The notes: generated from the sequence alone by a model not told the origin. 64,000 nucleotides of DNA from Xiphophorus maculatus (GCF_002775205.1 NC_036447.1:7180501-7244500); one strand, 5' to 3'. Shown: positions 1-11,789, numbered from the stretch's first letter. Made by a program: numbers and translations.

Positions 1-360
1 CCAGGCTCCTGAAGACCGTGGGTAAAATGTCTGCCACGGCCTCTCCAGATGATCCCACCCCGCACCATCCGCGGAGGGGAGACGGGGATCGCGATCAGAC
101 GGCAGCTGCGACCGCTAAAGCCTCAGAAATCCCCTTCCTCCTACGGCCACATGCAGGAAGTTGGTTCGCAGCCGGACAGAGCTGGCCTACATCGCGGATA
201 AACAGGACAGGAAAGACGGTTGTAGGACCGTGTAACACCCCCCTCTCCTCCCTAATTCACCCCACCTCCTCCTGTTTCTCCCTCTCTTTCATTGGTGCAG
301 ATAAAAGCCTGTCGTTTTATAGACGACAGTCTGGGGAGAATAAAGACTCACCTATTTAAT
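1..360. other. GC-rich segment at window edge, possibly the 3' end of a plus-strand gene
   Basis: The first 250 bases are much more GC-rich than the DNA that follows and stay open in one plus frame to base 359. The predicted peptide (Pro/Arg/Thr-rich) matches nothing I recognise and runs past an AATAAA at about 339-344. The other two plus frames stop within the first 25 bases. One reading is that this is the last exon or 3' untranslated region of a gene entering from the left, ending near base 360. It could also be the edge of a CpG island. The role is not assigned. Confidence 0.3.
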
Positions 361-539
361 ACAGCTTTAATTAAAACAAAACAAAAAAAAAATGTTCCCA
401 CTCGCTGTACTTGCAGGGAGCCCACTGCGTGTTTGACTTGCTGTCGCCCGTTTACTCACCAAACAAATCGCAAAGTGACTTTCTGCTGCAGTTCCGCGAT
501 TTAAAACACACTTTATATCCAAACAGAGAATGAGAAATA

Positions 540-830
540 AACATAAGGAGGGCGTGGGGCTGTCACTGTTAGGAACTGACGCAGCAGCAGCAGCAGCTGC
601 TGCCCGGGCTGGAGGCAGCGCCGCGTTTCGGGCTGCGGCGGACCGGGGAAGCGATAGGAAGGAGCGGAGCGACTGACCTGCTAGCAGCTGGAAGGGTGTC
701 AGCTGTAAAAACAGCTGCAGTCCTCCGCGTCTCTCCGGCCTGACCCAAGTTTACAATAAATACTTTATGTCGAGCGTCAAAACAAGACGTTGGAAGCGCT
801 AAACTTCCGGGAGAGATGTCAAAATAAAAG
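540..830. promoter_or_regulatory. CpG-rich promoter-like island
   Basis: This GC- and CpG-rich block sits in AT-rich DNA. It contains a (CAG)5 run turning directly into CTGCTG (581-602) and a patch dense in CGG and GCG. On the minus strand there is a good splice-donor match (GCAG/GTCAGT, about 672-682), which would fit a non-coding first exon read leftwards. No coding exon can be tied to it, so the associated gene is unknown and may lie left of the window. Confidence 0.35.
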
Positions 831-859
831 TCTCGAAGCGCGTTACTGTTAGGTTAACG

Positions 860-1660
860 AGGCAGTTAAGTAATTATGTGCATTTTAGTTGTTGTAAAAA
901 TGCAATGATATGAGGGCGAGTAAAATATATATATTTGTTCGCTTTTATTTTGTTTAAGAAAAAAATAAAGAGATACAACAGTGGCGACCCCAAGCGGGGG
1001 GCATAGGAGGGCCATGATCCCTTCTTGAAAAATGTTGGCCTCTCCACTGGCCCTGAGATTTATGTTCAGGTCATAGAAAGGCATACAGAGTAACTAATTC
1101 AATAAAGACATAAATATAAAACCTAATAAATAAATCCTGATAAATAAATAAATCTGTGAAATTTATTAAAGGGATAATATCATATATTTTCTAGGTATAT
1201 AGTCCCATTTAGCACAAATAAGTAATAATGTGAACTTCAGTTATAAAAAAAATATAAGGCTGGGAGGGTGAGAAAAAATTAAGAGTTGTTTTGTTTTTAT
1301 TTTGGGGGGAAAAAATCAAAGGATACAACAGTGGCACCCCCAAGAAGGAGCCCTGAGTGGCCATGACCCCCGTCTTGAAAAATGTTGGCCACTCCATTGG
1401 TCCCGCCTCCCCCACCAAATTCATGTTCAGGCCATATTAAGGCATACAGAATCATGTTCCTCAAGACATAAATGTATATAATATAAGTCTATAAAATTAG
1501 AAATGTATTAAATGGGCAGTATTATGTACTTTCTAGGCATAAAGTGCCATTTTACAGCACAATCAAGCAACTTCAGTTGTTATAAAAATTCTGTACATCA
1601 AATAAGACTTTAAAAATGATTTTGTAATTCTACACTTTGAAATTGGGCCTCTGTCTCTTT
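860..1660. repeat. dispersed repeat, two tandem diverged copies
   Basis: Two diverged copies lie head to tail, at about 865-1200 and 1210-1560. Both carry CAACAGTGGC followed by a CCCCAAG block, then GGCCATGA, CTTGAAAAATGTTGGCC, a Pro-like CCACTGG or CCATTGG block, GGCATACAGA, and finally a (T)TAAA...GGCA-type tail. A third copy of the core is at about 37270-37435. The tail plus TTCAGTTGTTATAAAAAT and GGGCCTCTGTCTCTTTAA recurs near 5495-5570 and 6060-6160. The ORFs on the minus strand here are only readings through the repeat. Confidence 0.6.
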
Positions 1661-1915
1661 AAAAACCGCTGTTCTTACTGGAACTCTGACTTCAGGAAGT
1701 CATCACAACATCGCTCCTCCATTAACCCTTTAACAGCGATTTTACCAGTGTTGCACTGAGAGTTAGCTAATATACTGAGCTCTACTAGGTATTTGCTTAT
1801 TGCTGCTGGCAGGTCTGAAGGAGTTGAGTCATATGAACTACACTTACCAGGTAATTTTAGGTTAGTTTCTATTGCAAATATCTTGGTACACGTGAAATAG
1901 GACAAACCTGATTCA

Positions 1916-2075
1916 AAGGAACTTTTCAGCAAGATATAGGAACTTGTTTTAAGTTAATGATCCATTAATACTGATGAAAAATACTTCAATTGGAAGATTA
2001 TTTCACTAATTACAGGACATTTTTTTTATGTTATAAGTGAAATACTCTGCCAATGGAGCAAGTACTTGAACAAAT
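1916..2075. repeat. fragment of palindromic CACTGCAAAAACAC element
   Basis: The segment contains CTTTTCAGCAAGATATAGG, TTGTTTTAAGT, CATTAATACTGATGAAAAA, a Glu-like TTATTTCACT block and, in inverted order, ATAAGTGAAATA and CTGCCAATGGA. These are the central parts of the palindromic element found in fuller form at 4103-4455. Both ends are missing here. Confidence 0.6.
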
Positions 2076-2090
2076 GCAGGCTTAACACAC

Positions 2091-2150
2091 TTTTAATTTC
2101 ATTATAAACTTTTTAATTTCATTATAAACTTTTTAATTTCATTATAAACT
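2091..2150. repeat. 3 x 20-bp perfect tandem repeat
   Basis: Three exact, adjacent copies of a 20-base AT-rich unit (TTTTAATTTCATTATAAACT) occupy 2091-2110, 2111-2130 and 2131-2150. This is a small minisatellite with no sign of function. Confidence 0.95.
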
Positions 2151-2439
2151 GTTCCTGCCTGTGTTTTAGGTTTATTGGTTACGTTATGATTTTTTTTAAA
2201 GAAGATGTATCCCAACTTTTAATAATTTTAGAACATAGTTGTGAATTTTTGAGTTGCTTTTTAAGTCAAAACAGACTTGGGAAACTGTAATCCTGCAGTT
2301 TTATACATAATTATAAGTTATATATTTAATTTTAAATTGCGTCAAACTTTAACCTGAATCAGTGAATGAATTAATAAATGACGTCTCCGTTACCATGGCA
2401 TTGATCAAAGCTCAAAGATTTTTTGTTCTTTTTTTGTCA

Positions 2440-2745
2440 TGAACGCATGAAACTCAACTTCCGGTTTCAGCGATTCACTGGTTCTAACTTGACTTCCAAC
2501 TCGGCCCGTGAAAACGGATATGGTTTACATCTACGACACGGAATCGTCACGAGGGCGGGGTCACACGACCCGTGTTTGAGGACACCGAGAGCGGCGAGGC
2601 TGCGAACCCGGTGACCTCAGCCGGGCCCGGGGCTGCTTCCGAGCCCGGTCCCGCCGGAACTACTTCACCTCCAGACCCGCGTCGTGTTCACAAGAGCAGC
2701 AGAGGCGGCAGGCATAACAACAACTAATCTAACAAGTGTTTGCGG
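2440..2745. promoter_or_regulatory. GC-rich promoter-like or first-exon segment, unassigned
   Basis: This is a second isolated GC- and CpG-rich block. An ATG at 2520 in a fair context starts a 19-codon frame that stops at about 2577-2579. The neighbouring frame is open from upstream to a TAA at about 2725 and is rich in Glu, Ala, Pro, Gly and Thr. Joining the two would need one frame change, which I cannot justify from sequence alone. It may be a promoter with a 5' exon of an unrecognised gene, or a decayed coding exon. No family match was recognised. Confidence 0.3.
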
Positions 2746-2867
2746 GTAACTTTTTTGAGGGTTTTATGAAAAATTAAGAGTTTGTCCTTCATCCCAAAGA
2801 AATCCAGGATGGGAAATAAATTATTCTAAAAGAAATATTTGCTCTGAATGATGAGCTGTGTGACCAG

Positions 2868-3765
2868 AGGTGGGTAGAGTACCCAAAACTTGTACTCAAC
2901 TACTTCAACACATTTTTACTCAAGTAAAAGTAAACAGTAGCCATCAAAGAAATTACTCAAATAAGAGTAAAAAAAAAAGTATTTGGTAAAAAGGCTCCTC
3001 AAGTACTGAGTGACTGATCAAAAAATAAACTCAAAAAATACAAAGTTATGTGAAAAGTTTGATATTTTAATTGACAAAATGACAAAAATTCATGTAGATT
3101 ACATAATTACAAAGTAACCAAACCAGGCAAAAGAATTCAAATAAGTTTCTTTGAATGTAAAACTTACAAAACTTTAACAAAACCTGCTGACATGTATTTA
3201 TGTGGTGATTTGTTTAAGTTAAAACTTGATTCAATAAAGTTACTCAAAGTGGCTGGAGTATCTCTAATTTTACTCAAGTAGAGAAATAAAATTACTTATG
3301 TAAAAGTACAAATTGTAGCATAGTAAAAATACTCCTAAAGTAATGTTTTTTCAAAAAATGTACCCAAGTAAATGTAATTAGTTAATTATCTTAAATTACT
3401 ATTTAATTTAAACTTAAGATGCAGCAACATTTTTATGCGCTTCTGTTTAAAATAGTATTGATAACATATTTTTACTCAAGTGAAAGTAAAAAGTAGCCTT
3501 CCAAGAAATTATTCAAGAAAGAGAAACAAATATTTGGTAAGAACTTTTTATAAATATAACTGGTGACTTTTCAGTCATTTTATATTAAAAATGACATCAT
3601 CAGACGGACCAACATATAAAGCTAAATGAAAATTTTGGTATTTTAAGGATCAAAATGACAATAATTCATAGAAGCAACAACAAATAAAATCAGGTAAACA
3701 TGTGGCAACATGATTAAAAATAAACGTTTTGACATGCAAAATGAAATGGATGGAGTAAAATTTAC
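2868..3765. repeat. ACTCAAGTAAAAGTA-type inverted-repeat element, one full and one partial copy
   Basis: The first copy opens with AGAGGTGGGTAGAGTACCC (about 2870) and is dense in ACTCAAGTAAAAGTA words on one side and their inverse, TTTTACTC and AAGTAGAG, on the other. It runs to about 3395. A second, partial copy follows (about 3465-3765: TTTTACTCAAGTGAAAGTAA, then ATGACATCATCAGACGGACC). A third copy is at about 54328-54806. The self-complementary layout and absence of coding sequence fit a non-autonomous DNA transposon. Confidence 0.65.
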
Positions 3766-3860
3766 ACTGCAGCGGAGCGTGGTGGCAGCATCATGCTGTT
3801 GGAAAACTGATGGGAAAATAAAACTGAACTCTGAGCGATCATGGAAGAAAACCGGTCAGA
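3764..3860 (+). mobile_element. short Tc1-type transposase relic
   Basis: The phrase GGTGGCAGCATCATGCTGTT reads Gly-Gly-Ser-Ile-Met-Leu, the strand before the catalytic core end of Tc1-family transposases (usually GGSIMLWG). The frame is lost on both sides. A related short piece in the opposite orientation is near 50305-50345. Confidence 0.4.
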
Positions 3861-4102
3861 GTCTGCAGAGGACATCTGTTAATTTCTAAACCTCAATCCA
3901 ACTTACAAGCAGCAACACGACAACAAAGACCAGGAAGCAACTGAACCAGAACTATTAACAGTAGATACCAGCGAAGCAAGACAAAAAGCTAATTACAGAG
4001 ACTCAGGAAGATCCGGAGAGATGAATCACACTGAATGAACAGCAGCTGCAAGGAATGAAAGACCAAAGAGCGAAAGAAAATAGAGGGAAATATCTCCCTA
4101 TA

Positions 4103-4455
4103 CACTGCAAAAACACAAATAAAAATTATCTGCATATATTTGAGTGTACTAGAAATAAGACAAAACAAACTTGGAAGTAACGTTTCAGCAGTTTGTTTTA
4201 AGCCAATAATTCCTTATTACTGATGAAAAAATCTTAGTTCCACTAGCAAATTATTTAACTTATAACATGGGAAAAATGGCTTATTATTAGTGGAACAAAT
4301 AAATATATTTAAAATCAATTTAAAGAAATTATTAACTATATCTTAAAAGTTACTTGTAAGTTTGTTTTGTCTTATTTCAAGTGAGCTGATAACATTTGCA
4401 GTAGAAACTAGACAACAACAAAAAATACTTGGTAGGATTTTTTTTTTTTGCAGTG
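4103..4455. mobile_element. palindromic MITE, full-length copy
   Basis: The element starts CACTGCAAAAACAC and ends with TTTTTTGCAGTG, the reverse complement of its start. The two halves are near-complementary along their length (ACAAACTTGGAAGTAAC on the left against GTTACTTGTAAGTTTGTTTTG on the right), so the whole 353 bases could fold into one long hairpin. It has no ORF. Other copies are at 1916-2075, 7013-7330, 33629-33850 and 54238-54326. This fits a non-autonomous DNA transposon. Confidence 0.75.
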
Positions 4456-6040
4456 AAACATGAAAGCAGGAATCAGTTAAAACATTTGCACCAGAAAGTA
4501 AAACCTGTAAATTAAATTACTGGGTTGTGCTTTTTGGAATTTTTCAGATAATTTTTTATAGCGCTTTTTAAAATAGTCTTCTTCTGGTTATATTTTTCTT
4601 TAGATAATTTACTGCTTTTTCTTGTTGTTGTTTATCTGGGATTTTTTAAGCGCTTTGATCAGCTCTGGTTTTTAAACATAAGCTTTATAAATAAAGGTAA
4701 TTTGATCATGACTGGCCTGTAATGCAGGGAGACACAACTTGTTTTTCTGAGTCGTTGCACATCATGAGAAAGACTTAAAAGTGAATACCAAGACCTCGCT
4801 AACGAGTTTTATCTGTACTGATTAGTGAAAACGACAGTTGATCATGGAAAAAACAGCAATAACCCAAAACATTCTGTTGCAACAGACACACAGAAATCAA
4901 ATCATGTTTTTCTGGGATAGAGTCTTTATCAGGCGTCTTTACATGCAGCCACCCAATCCTCATTCTGATATGCACTAGCATTCATTTATCTAGTTTATTT
5001 TTTAACATATTTGGAATCAAGAAAGGAGAAGAGGTTGTATTTTATTTTTATTTAGGTACATCACCTCTTGAAACAAGTTCTGCATTACTTGATGTTGTTT
5101 ATTAATATAAAAAATATTGTTAAAGTGAAATAAGTGGGTTGTGTGTAGCTATTAATTTGCATTACAAAGGAATTTGTTTATCAATGCATGAACAAAAAGA
5201 CAGAAAATGGACTAAAGCTTGTAACTGCAGCCTTGTATGATGAGATGTTCCCCATATAAGGTATAGCCGGTGTTATATAGGTCAGCTCATATGGCTGCTT
5301 GCATAAAGATTGTTAAATCTTGATGCATTCTCAGAGGAAAGTGGGTTGGCAGGGTGGGAGGGCACATTAAGACCCCATTCTCTGAATAATTCTAGGTTGT
5401 TAGTGTTTATGTGACTGTTACTGGAGACCCATATGTCCAGAACCAGGCTGTTAGGAAGCAGAATTATGTGGTGTCCTTATTATTGTATTGTTTAAAGGGG
5501 CGGTATTAAGTATTTTTCAGGCACAGATTGCAATTTTAAAGCTCAACAAGCAGCAGTAGACTGAAAAATTCACAGTGGAGGAAGGAAAGATATCGCAGGT
5601 CATTTATATCAATTACCTGTATAACAACAGATAATAAATTGTTTAATTATCTGTAGCACCACCACTATTACCTATGTTATCACTCATCTATACAATTACT
5701 ACTATATTGGCATTGTACTGTACCATAGTTTAAGTTTTTCTTATACATTATTTTACTAAGGAAATATCGCAGCTTCTTTTTAAATAATTACATTTATACA
5801 TTTTAAACTTGTACATATGTTTTAATTTGTTTTACTTTTGTGTGTTGCAGATTTCTGCCCAGATTTCTTGAAAATGAAATCTAGAGCTCAATGGGGTTTT
5901 ACCTGGTTAAAAAATAAAATAATAATAAAAACATAAAAATACATGATGTATAACTCAGATGTTTAATTCATGTTTTTCATTATGAGTTGTTTATTGCAAT
6001 TTTGTTCTTTGCCCCTTTTGCAGGGTTAAACAAAGACTAT
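4456..6040. other. gene-free AT-rich stretch
   Basis: I see no exon here. The stretch is AT-rich single-copy-looking DNA with a partial copy of the TTAAAGGGGC...GTATTA repeat tail at about 5495-5580 (compare 1505-1570). The short minus frame at 4799-4981 has no recognisable content. Confidence 0.6.
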
Positions 6041-6320
6041 CATTGAGGTAACTTTATTACCTTCAGTTGTTATAAAAATGCTGTATATATCAAACATGAC
6101 TTAAAACAAATTTGACTTTGCAATTTAAAATTGAAATTGGGCCTCTGTCTCTTTAAGAAGCTTCTACTCTGACAGCTTCAAGGAGGAGCTTCTTTGAAAT
6201 ATTCGACTCTTTTTGAGAGAAAGAGCTTAGGCCCCTCCCATATCTCCCATAGTAACCCTGTGGTTGCTATGGGAGCAGCCCCGTGGTTGCTATGGGAGAG
6301 TCAAGAATTCCTCAAACATG
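6040..6320. repeat. copy of the TTCAGTTGTTATAAAAAT repeat plus short duplication
   Basis: The segment 6060-6160 repeats the end of the 860-1660 family (TTCAGTTGTTATAAAAATGC, then GGGCCTCTGTCTCTTTAAG). Just after it, GTGGTTGCTATGGGAG occurs twice in a row (about 6262-6300). The 97-codon plus frame here (6194-6487) reads through repeat DNA and is not believed to be a gene. Confidence 0.55.
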
Positions 6321-6919
6321 AAGAATCAAAGCAGCACTCCGTGTATGTTTTTGAAGGAATAACCTTAAAACATGATATAAAGCTAAAAAAGTCAATTTTA
6401 CATAAGATCCCCTCCAGCTTTCCCTTTAATTCATCAGCTGAACAGTTTCTGATGTTCTTAAAGCGCCTGTATGAGGAGACATTTTGAAAACGAAATAGAT
6501 TTCAGAGACCAGTTAGTGAGAATCCATTAAAAAAAAACATTCATTGCATTCTGTTCAGTCTTTGACACCCAGCTCCTTCTGCCAAAATAAATCGCTTTAC
6601 AAGCTTTTTAATTCCTAAATGGGACTGGAGGAACGGGGATTCATATTTTCATAAAGTGCTGCAGCTTCTCTCTATAAAAATTACTGCACCTCAGATACGA
6701 GCTGAATAAACAGAGTGAATCATTTCTGCGTTTTATTTGTATCATGTAGAAAAATCTGGACAAATTAGTCAACCTTGTTCTTGAACCTCAAGGTAATTTA
6801 ACCAAACTACAGCATTAAAACAAGCAATCCAACGTCAACAGACACAAAACAGGAATGTTACTTTTTCTTTTATTTAAATCCTAAAAATAATTGATACGTA
6901 GACAAAATAGACATATAAT

Positions 6920-8045
6920 TTTTTTATTATTGCTTCCTTGAAGGACAAAATGTAAACTTTTTGAAAATGCTTTTTCAAACATCAAATGTCTCAAATCAAC
7001 TTATTTCCATTACACTGCAAAAACAAAAAATCTCACCAAGTGTTTTTAGTCTAGTTTCTAGTGAAAATATCTTACTTAACTTGAAATAAGAAAAAACTAA
7101 CTTATAAGTAAACCTTCAAAACGCTTTAGGAGCTTGTTGTAAATTCATTTCCTAATTTTGATGAAAATGTACTTGTTTTATTGGCAGATTATTTCACTTA
7201 TGACAAAAAGTTTTGCTTGTTACAAATAAAATAATCTGCCAATGCAACTAGTACTTTTTTGTCAATATTACGGAATAATTTATTTAAAACAAGCTTGCTT
7301 GAAAAGTTACTTGCAAGCAAAACATAAAAAGTAAATTTTTAAAATTTTTGTTGTTGCATCATTGAAGAATAAATTTTAAACCTCTACAAATCAAATCTTT
7401 AATACCACAGTATAAAACCTACCAAACTCAAACATGTCTGCATACACTTATATGTTCATTTGGTTGTAAATTAAATTATTTTACACTTTGTCATTTCTTT
7501 CACAGCATTTGTTCATTTAGTTTTCTTCTGTTTAGCTTTTTCCCCTTTAGATAATTCATTGTTTTTGTTGTTTATCTTGTATTTTTGTAAGCGCTTTGGT
7601 CAACTCTAGTTGTTTTAAATAAGCTTTATAAATAATCTGATCATGACTTTGGTCTGTAATGCAGGATGATACATGTTGTTTTAAGGGTTTTGTTATTGCA
7701 TCCTTGAAGGATAAAATTTTAACTTTTTGAAACTACTTTTTAAAACATTGAATATCACGAATCATAAAAACAGCTGTTATTAGCTTGGAAAAGACATTAT
7801 TTAAATTTTTGTTATTGCATCCTTGAAGGATATATTTTGAAACTATTTTATAAAACATTGAGGGTCGCAGATCAACTTGTTTCCATTATAAAAGCAGCTC
7901 TTATTAGCTGGAAAAACACATTTTTTAAAGTTTCTGTTATTGCATCCTTGAAGAATATATTTTGAAACTACTTTATGAAACCTTGAGAGTCACAGATCAA
8001 CTTGTTTTCATATAAAAGCAGCTGTTATTAGAAGGAAAAACTAGA
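6920..8045. repeat. about 120-bp tandem repeat array interrupted by a palindromic MITE
   Basis: The word GTTATTGCATCCTTGAAG begins units near 7691, 7811 and 7935, giving a period of about 120-124 bases. Each unit continues with AACTTTTTGAAACTA..., ...CAGATCAACTTGTTT... and AAAAGCAGCTGTTATTAG. Older, more diverged units are visible near 6930 and 7355, and a CACTGCAAAAAC palindromic element (7013 to about 7330) has inserted between them. Confidence 0.7.
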
Positions 8046-8074
8046 AAAACTGTAATATAATGACTCAATTGTAC

Positions 8075-9135
8075 GAGACAAAATTCTTTATTGGGCTATT
8101 TCACCAACAATGCCACCAATTGACTTCACAATAACACAAGGCTACATACATATCATACATATCCCATTTCCATCAACATTTAGATTTGCGATTTGTTGGA
8201 TTTTAGTTGCCATGGAGACTCTTAGCACATGATAAAAATCTATCTCTTTTTGATACTGCCAGGAGCATTTAACAGCTGAGTAGTGGGCAGTCATCACCAA
8301 AGCTGGAGAGAAGCATCGGAAAAGGAAGAAATCCCACATAGTTGACAAATGGTTAGGGTCCATTCGCTGTCAGAGCGCTTGGAGGGATTTCGCTGAAGTC
8401 TTGGCTGTTCCCTCTGTCAGTTCAGCGAGTTTAGCTGGGTGAGAACGATGCCATTTGGTCTCCTGTGATTCACCGACAATGAAAATGTGACTCTGTCCGT
8501 CTGTATGCAAACTGTTGGGTGATGAGTGGGGTTGGGAACGTAATGAGAAGAGAAGAGAGACAAAGTCCCCCCCAAAAAATTAAGCCAGAGCCGCTTTGTC
8601 ACTTTCAACAAAACGATGTCCTTCGAGCAAATGAGACGCCGCTTTATGAGATCTGCTGGAGCGAAACTAAAAACTAACAAATGCATCTTTACAGGAGTAA
8701 AAGGGCAGCTTCCCTTATGTCCTTTTTTCATGCATGCCACATTATAGTCACCTATTAACTCGTTGTACGTGTGCAACCACCACCACAGCTACAGCAAAGG
8801 GCTGGGGCAAAGATACAACGCAATTTGGTCTTTCTAAAAAGTAGCTGTATTTTGATTTGGTTTCTTTTTGGCTGAAGCAAAGTGGTTTTGGAGAGGCGGA
8901 CGGGGAGGGACGTGGCAGCGAGGGAGGGAGGGGTGTTTGAGACCGGGACATGGGGAGTGGAGGCGGGACACGTAGCTGTGGTCGTGGTTGGCAGATGACA
9001 CGCTTAAAGCTTCAACAGGAGGCAGGTGAATCCAAAAAATGTTCAACAGGTCAGAGGAACGGAGGTAAAATGAAGAGAAAGGGAAGAATGTGGACAGATC
9101 AGGCTTGATGCCCCCTCCAGGGGGCGCTGTGGCAT
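8075..9135 (-). other. candidate last non-coding exon (3' UTR) of the V-ATPase subunit e gene
   Basis: This stretch has more balanced base composition than the AT-rich DNA on either side and carries none of the window's repeat families. A minus-strand AATAAA (plus TTTATT at about 8093-8098) would end a leftward transcript near 8075. The V-ATPase gene upstream on this strand ends its coding exon with a splice donor just after the stop codon, so a downstream 3' UTR exon must exist. I could not fix its acceptor. The short minus ORFs inside (for example 8417-8776) look non-coding. Confidence 0.35.
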
Positions 9136-9154
9136 AAATATGCATTCAATAAGA

Positions 9155-9985
9155 TAAATTTAGGTCTGCAGCTAACAATTATTTTAGTTTTCATTTAATC
9201 CATTGATTGTTCTAACAATTAATCAAATTAAGAAATTGGCACTTTCTGTAGATTTGTTATTGAATCCTTTTCTAATATTAGAAATACATTAAAAAATGCA
9301 AATAAGGAATTTATTTTTTTAAGTAAGAAAATAAACATGTTACTGTCTAAAATGCAACAAAAGCATTCCTTTAGTGTATGCTTGATTATTTGTAAGAAAA
9401 GATGCATCTGGAGCTAAAAAATACTGTTAACATCTCAGCCTTTTCCTCTTCTTGAGAGTCTTGAGAAAACGGAGCATCTTCAGTCAGAGGTGTCTTCAGA
9501 TTCGCTGTACTACAGACTGCTACAAGAGATCTTCCTGATAACAGCCATCACCATCTACAATAACTCTTGAAGAATCTGAATTAATGAGCTACAACATTAT
9601 TTAATTTCCCTTTGGGATTAATTAAGTATTTTTTTAATTGAATTTGAATTTAAATTGAACTGACTTACCAATATAGTGTACGGCTGATTATTTTTTTAAT
9701 TAATTGATTAAAAATTGGGTAACAAAAGGTGTTTAATAGGAGATTTGTTTTGCAGAATTCGAACTAGATGAAGCTAGAAATATGCCACTTAAGGAGTTTT
9801 GGGTAAAACATCTTCAATAAAATATTTTTTTGTAAAATGTATATATTTTTTGTACAGTTTTTAACTGCTCTGACTGTTGCTCTTTCAGCAAATGGCCTTT
9901 TTTGAGTCTCAAAGCTTGATGATTAATCAATTACTAAATTAGTTGATTTCAATAATTAGTTCAAAATTGTTTCGGCCGTATGATG
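9155..9985. mobile_element. non-autonomous hAT-like element
   Basis: The left end reads GGTCTGCAGCTAACAATTAT and the right end reads AATTGTTTCGGCCGT. Inverted ATTAATCAATTA-type words lie just inside both ends. The layout matches a common fish repeat that begins with GGGCTGCAACTA and ends with GTTTCGGCCCT. Related pieces are at about 15075-15880, 40060-40430 and 47955-48440. There is no transposase frame. Confidence 0.55.
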
Positions 9986-10690
9986 AATGCTCCTAAAGAG
10001 TGCGCCAATAAATTAATGCTACTACAGTATTTTACCCGTCACTGCATTGTTAAACTGGCAGATTATGACTCACGGCTGGAGAAACTTTCATTATTGGTGC
10101 CGTTCATCTCCAATATTAAACATCACACCTTAGCAACACCAGCACCGACCCGATACCTCTGACACACACATATCTGCATTTCATTTCACTGGCGCAGGAA
10201 GGAGAAAAACACTCTGGGATTCCTGTGTAGCAAACACAGTCTGATCACCACACAAGCCAGGCTGCAGTGACTTTTTCTTAAAAATGTGAAAAATCCACTT
10301 CATGAATGCCACAGCTAGATCTCAGTGCCACTTAACACAAACTAAGGATAACAAATTTACACAACTTCCAGTCAAATATTGGAAATATATTGAAGGTTTA
10401 GTTAAAGGTCCATGACACAGCATATCTCCATGAGGCCTGAGAAAGAGCACAACGCTATGCTCTGAAAAAAGGCTGATTAGAAGCCAATTTTAAAACTCCA
10501 GACTTGTCTAGCTTCCTGCACGAAATAGCTGTGCAAACAGTAGTTTGTGTGTGTAATGGAATAATTGGCAGAGATTTAGCTTGGTAGCATTTCTACTTAT
10601 GTTCTCTGCTGTTGTTTGTGTTGTTATTGTTGATTTAAACAGCCATGTTATCTGCACAGAAAGAGGGAACTGCCTACTTCCTGGACCAAC
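9986..10690. other. gene-free stretch
   Basis: I see no exon, repeat terminus or RNA gene here. The short plus frame 9980-10162 begins at the repeat border and has no recognisable content. Confidence 0.5.
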
Positions 10691-11325
10691 ACCTGGAATG
10701 GGATTCACACCAGCCCTGTTTAGTTCGCTTTAATTGAACTCTAGTTTGTTTGCCTGGACAGTCCAGTTCGTTTGGGAAGGTGTGACTGTGCAATCAAACT
10801 CTGACACGGACAAAAAAAAAGCGAACTGTGATTCAGACCAAAAAAAAAACAAAAACTCTGGTCCGCCAAAAAACTTGGGTCTCGGTTTGGTTGAAGTGAA
10901 TTCTGGTGAGGTTTGAATCCATATGTGCACACCAAGTGGACCAAAGACTGCTCCAAAAGCAGGAAGCAGACTAAAGTATGGGGATTTCTGGGAAAATACA
11001 ACCTAAACAAACAAGCAAGTCCAGCGCTAGTGGGAGAAATAGCTCATGGTCTTTTACCAAAAACAAAAGAGGAACTCTACAACAATTAAAATCTCATTCG
11101 TGTTTACATTTCATAAAGAAGTGAAGTTGCATTCATATGTTTTCATGTTGTTTCCTTCAGTAGTTCTTAGGGCAGCGCCACCACAGGTGAGGAGGGGAAC
11201 AGGTTTTTCAAAGACAGTGCAGTGTGAAAGCAAACCACACCAGCTGAAAAAATAACGAATGTTGCAATTTTGGTCCAGAATTGAACCGAGTGTGCCTGAC
11301 TATCAGCTGTGAAAACACCCCTAAA
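10690..11325. mobile_element. non-autonomous DNA transposon, GTTTAGTTCGCTTTAAT family
   Basis: The left end reads CACACCAGCCCTGTTTAGTT, followed by CGCTTTAATTGAACTCTAGT. The interior contains GGCAGCGCCACCACAGGTGAGG. The right end is AT-rich with GTGAAAACACCCCTAAAG. A reverse-oriented copy lies at about 46965-47465, ending GGGCTGGTGTGAACACACCC. The ORFs here (for example 10741-11010 minus) are readings through the element. Confidence 0.6.
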
Positions 11326-11789
11326 GTGGCATTTTTGGGTCATTAAATAAAAACTTCTTATTCAGAATAAAATCACAAGAGATAAAGTCTATGTAACCTC
11401 ATACTAAAAGTTTTTAAAAATTGCCAAAACCAATCAATTAATCCACCATAACTTAAATGAGAAAACTAGCAGAAACTGCTAAGACCAGATGGCAAACTGC
11501 AGACCAACAAGCAGCAAATTCTCCACAACCATGTCTCTGCAGTAGAACCAGACGTTTGTCTTTCCGTAGGCAGGAAATAAGCGTAGCGCTTAATCAAAGG
11601 AATCCAAGAGGATAAGGGCTGAATTGGGCGGTGAGGTCACCATGGCAACGTGGACCTCCATGGTGTGGAGCACGGAAAAGAATGTGGGAGGAAGTTTTCG
11701 TTTTGAAAATGGAGGGAATCGCTCTCTGCTCGCAGTTTTTGGGAGACTCTTGCGTCAGCAGTTACAAACTCTGCATGCTCACCCCGACT

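Noticed and set aside
18-359. 113-codon plus frame at the left edge
   Set aside because: It runs past a polyadenylation signal, its composition is odd and it has no recognisable domain; treated as possible UTR or edge of an island.
8417-8776. 119-codon minus frame, plus neighbours at 8748-9145
   Set aside because: No domain, no splice partners, overlapping frames on the same strand; better explained as a balanced-composition 3' UTR.
10734-11255. Several overlapping frames on both strands
   Set aside because: They lie within a non-autonomous transposon that has a second copy at 46965-47466.
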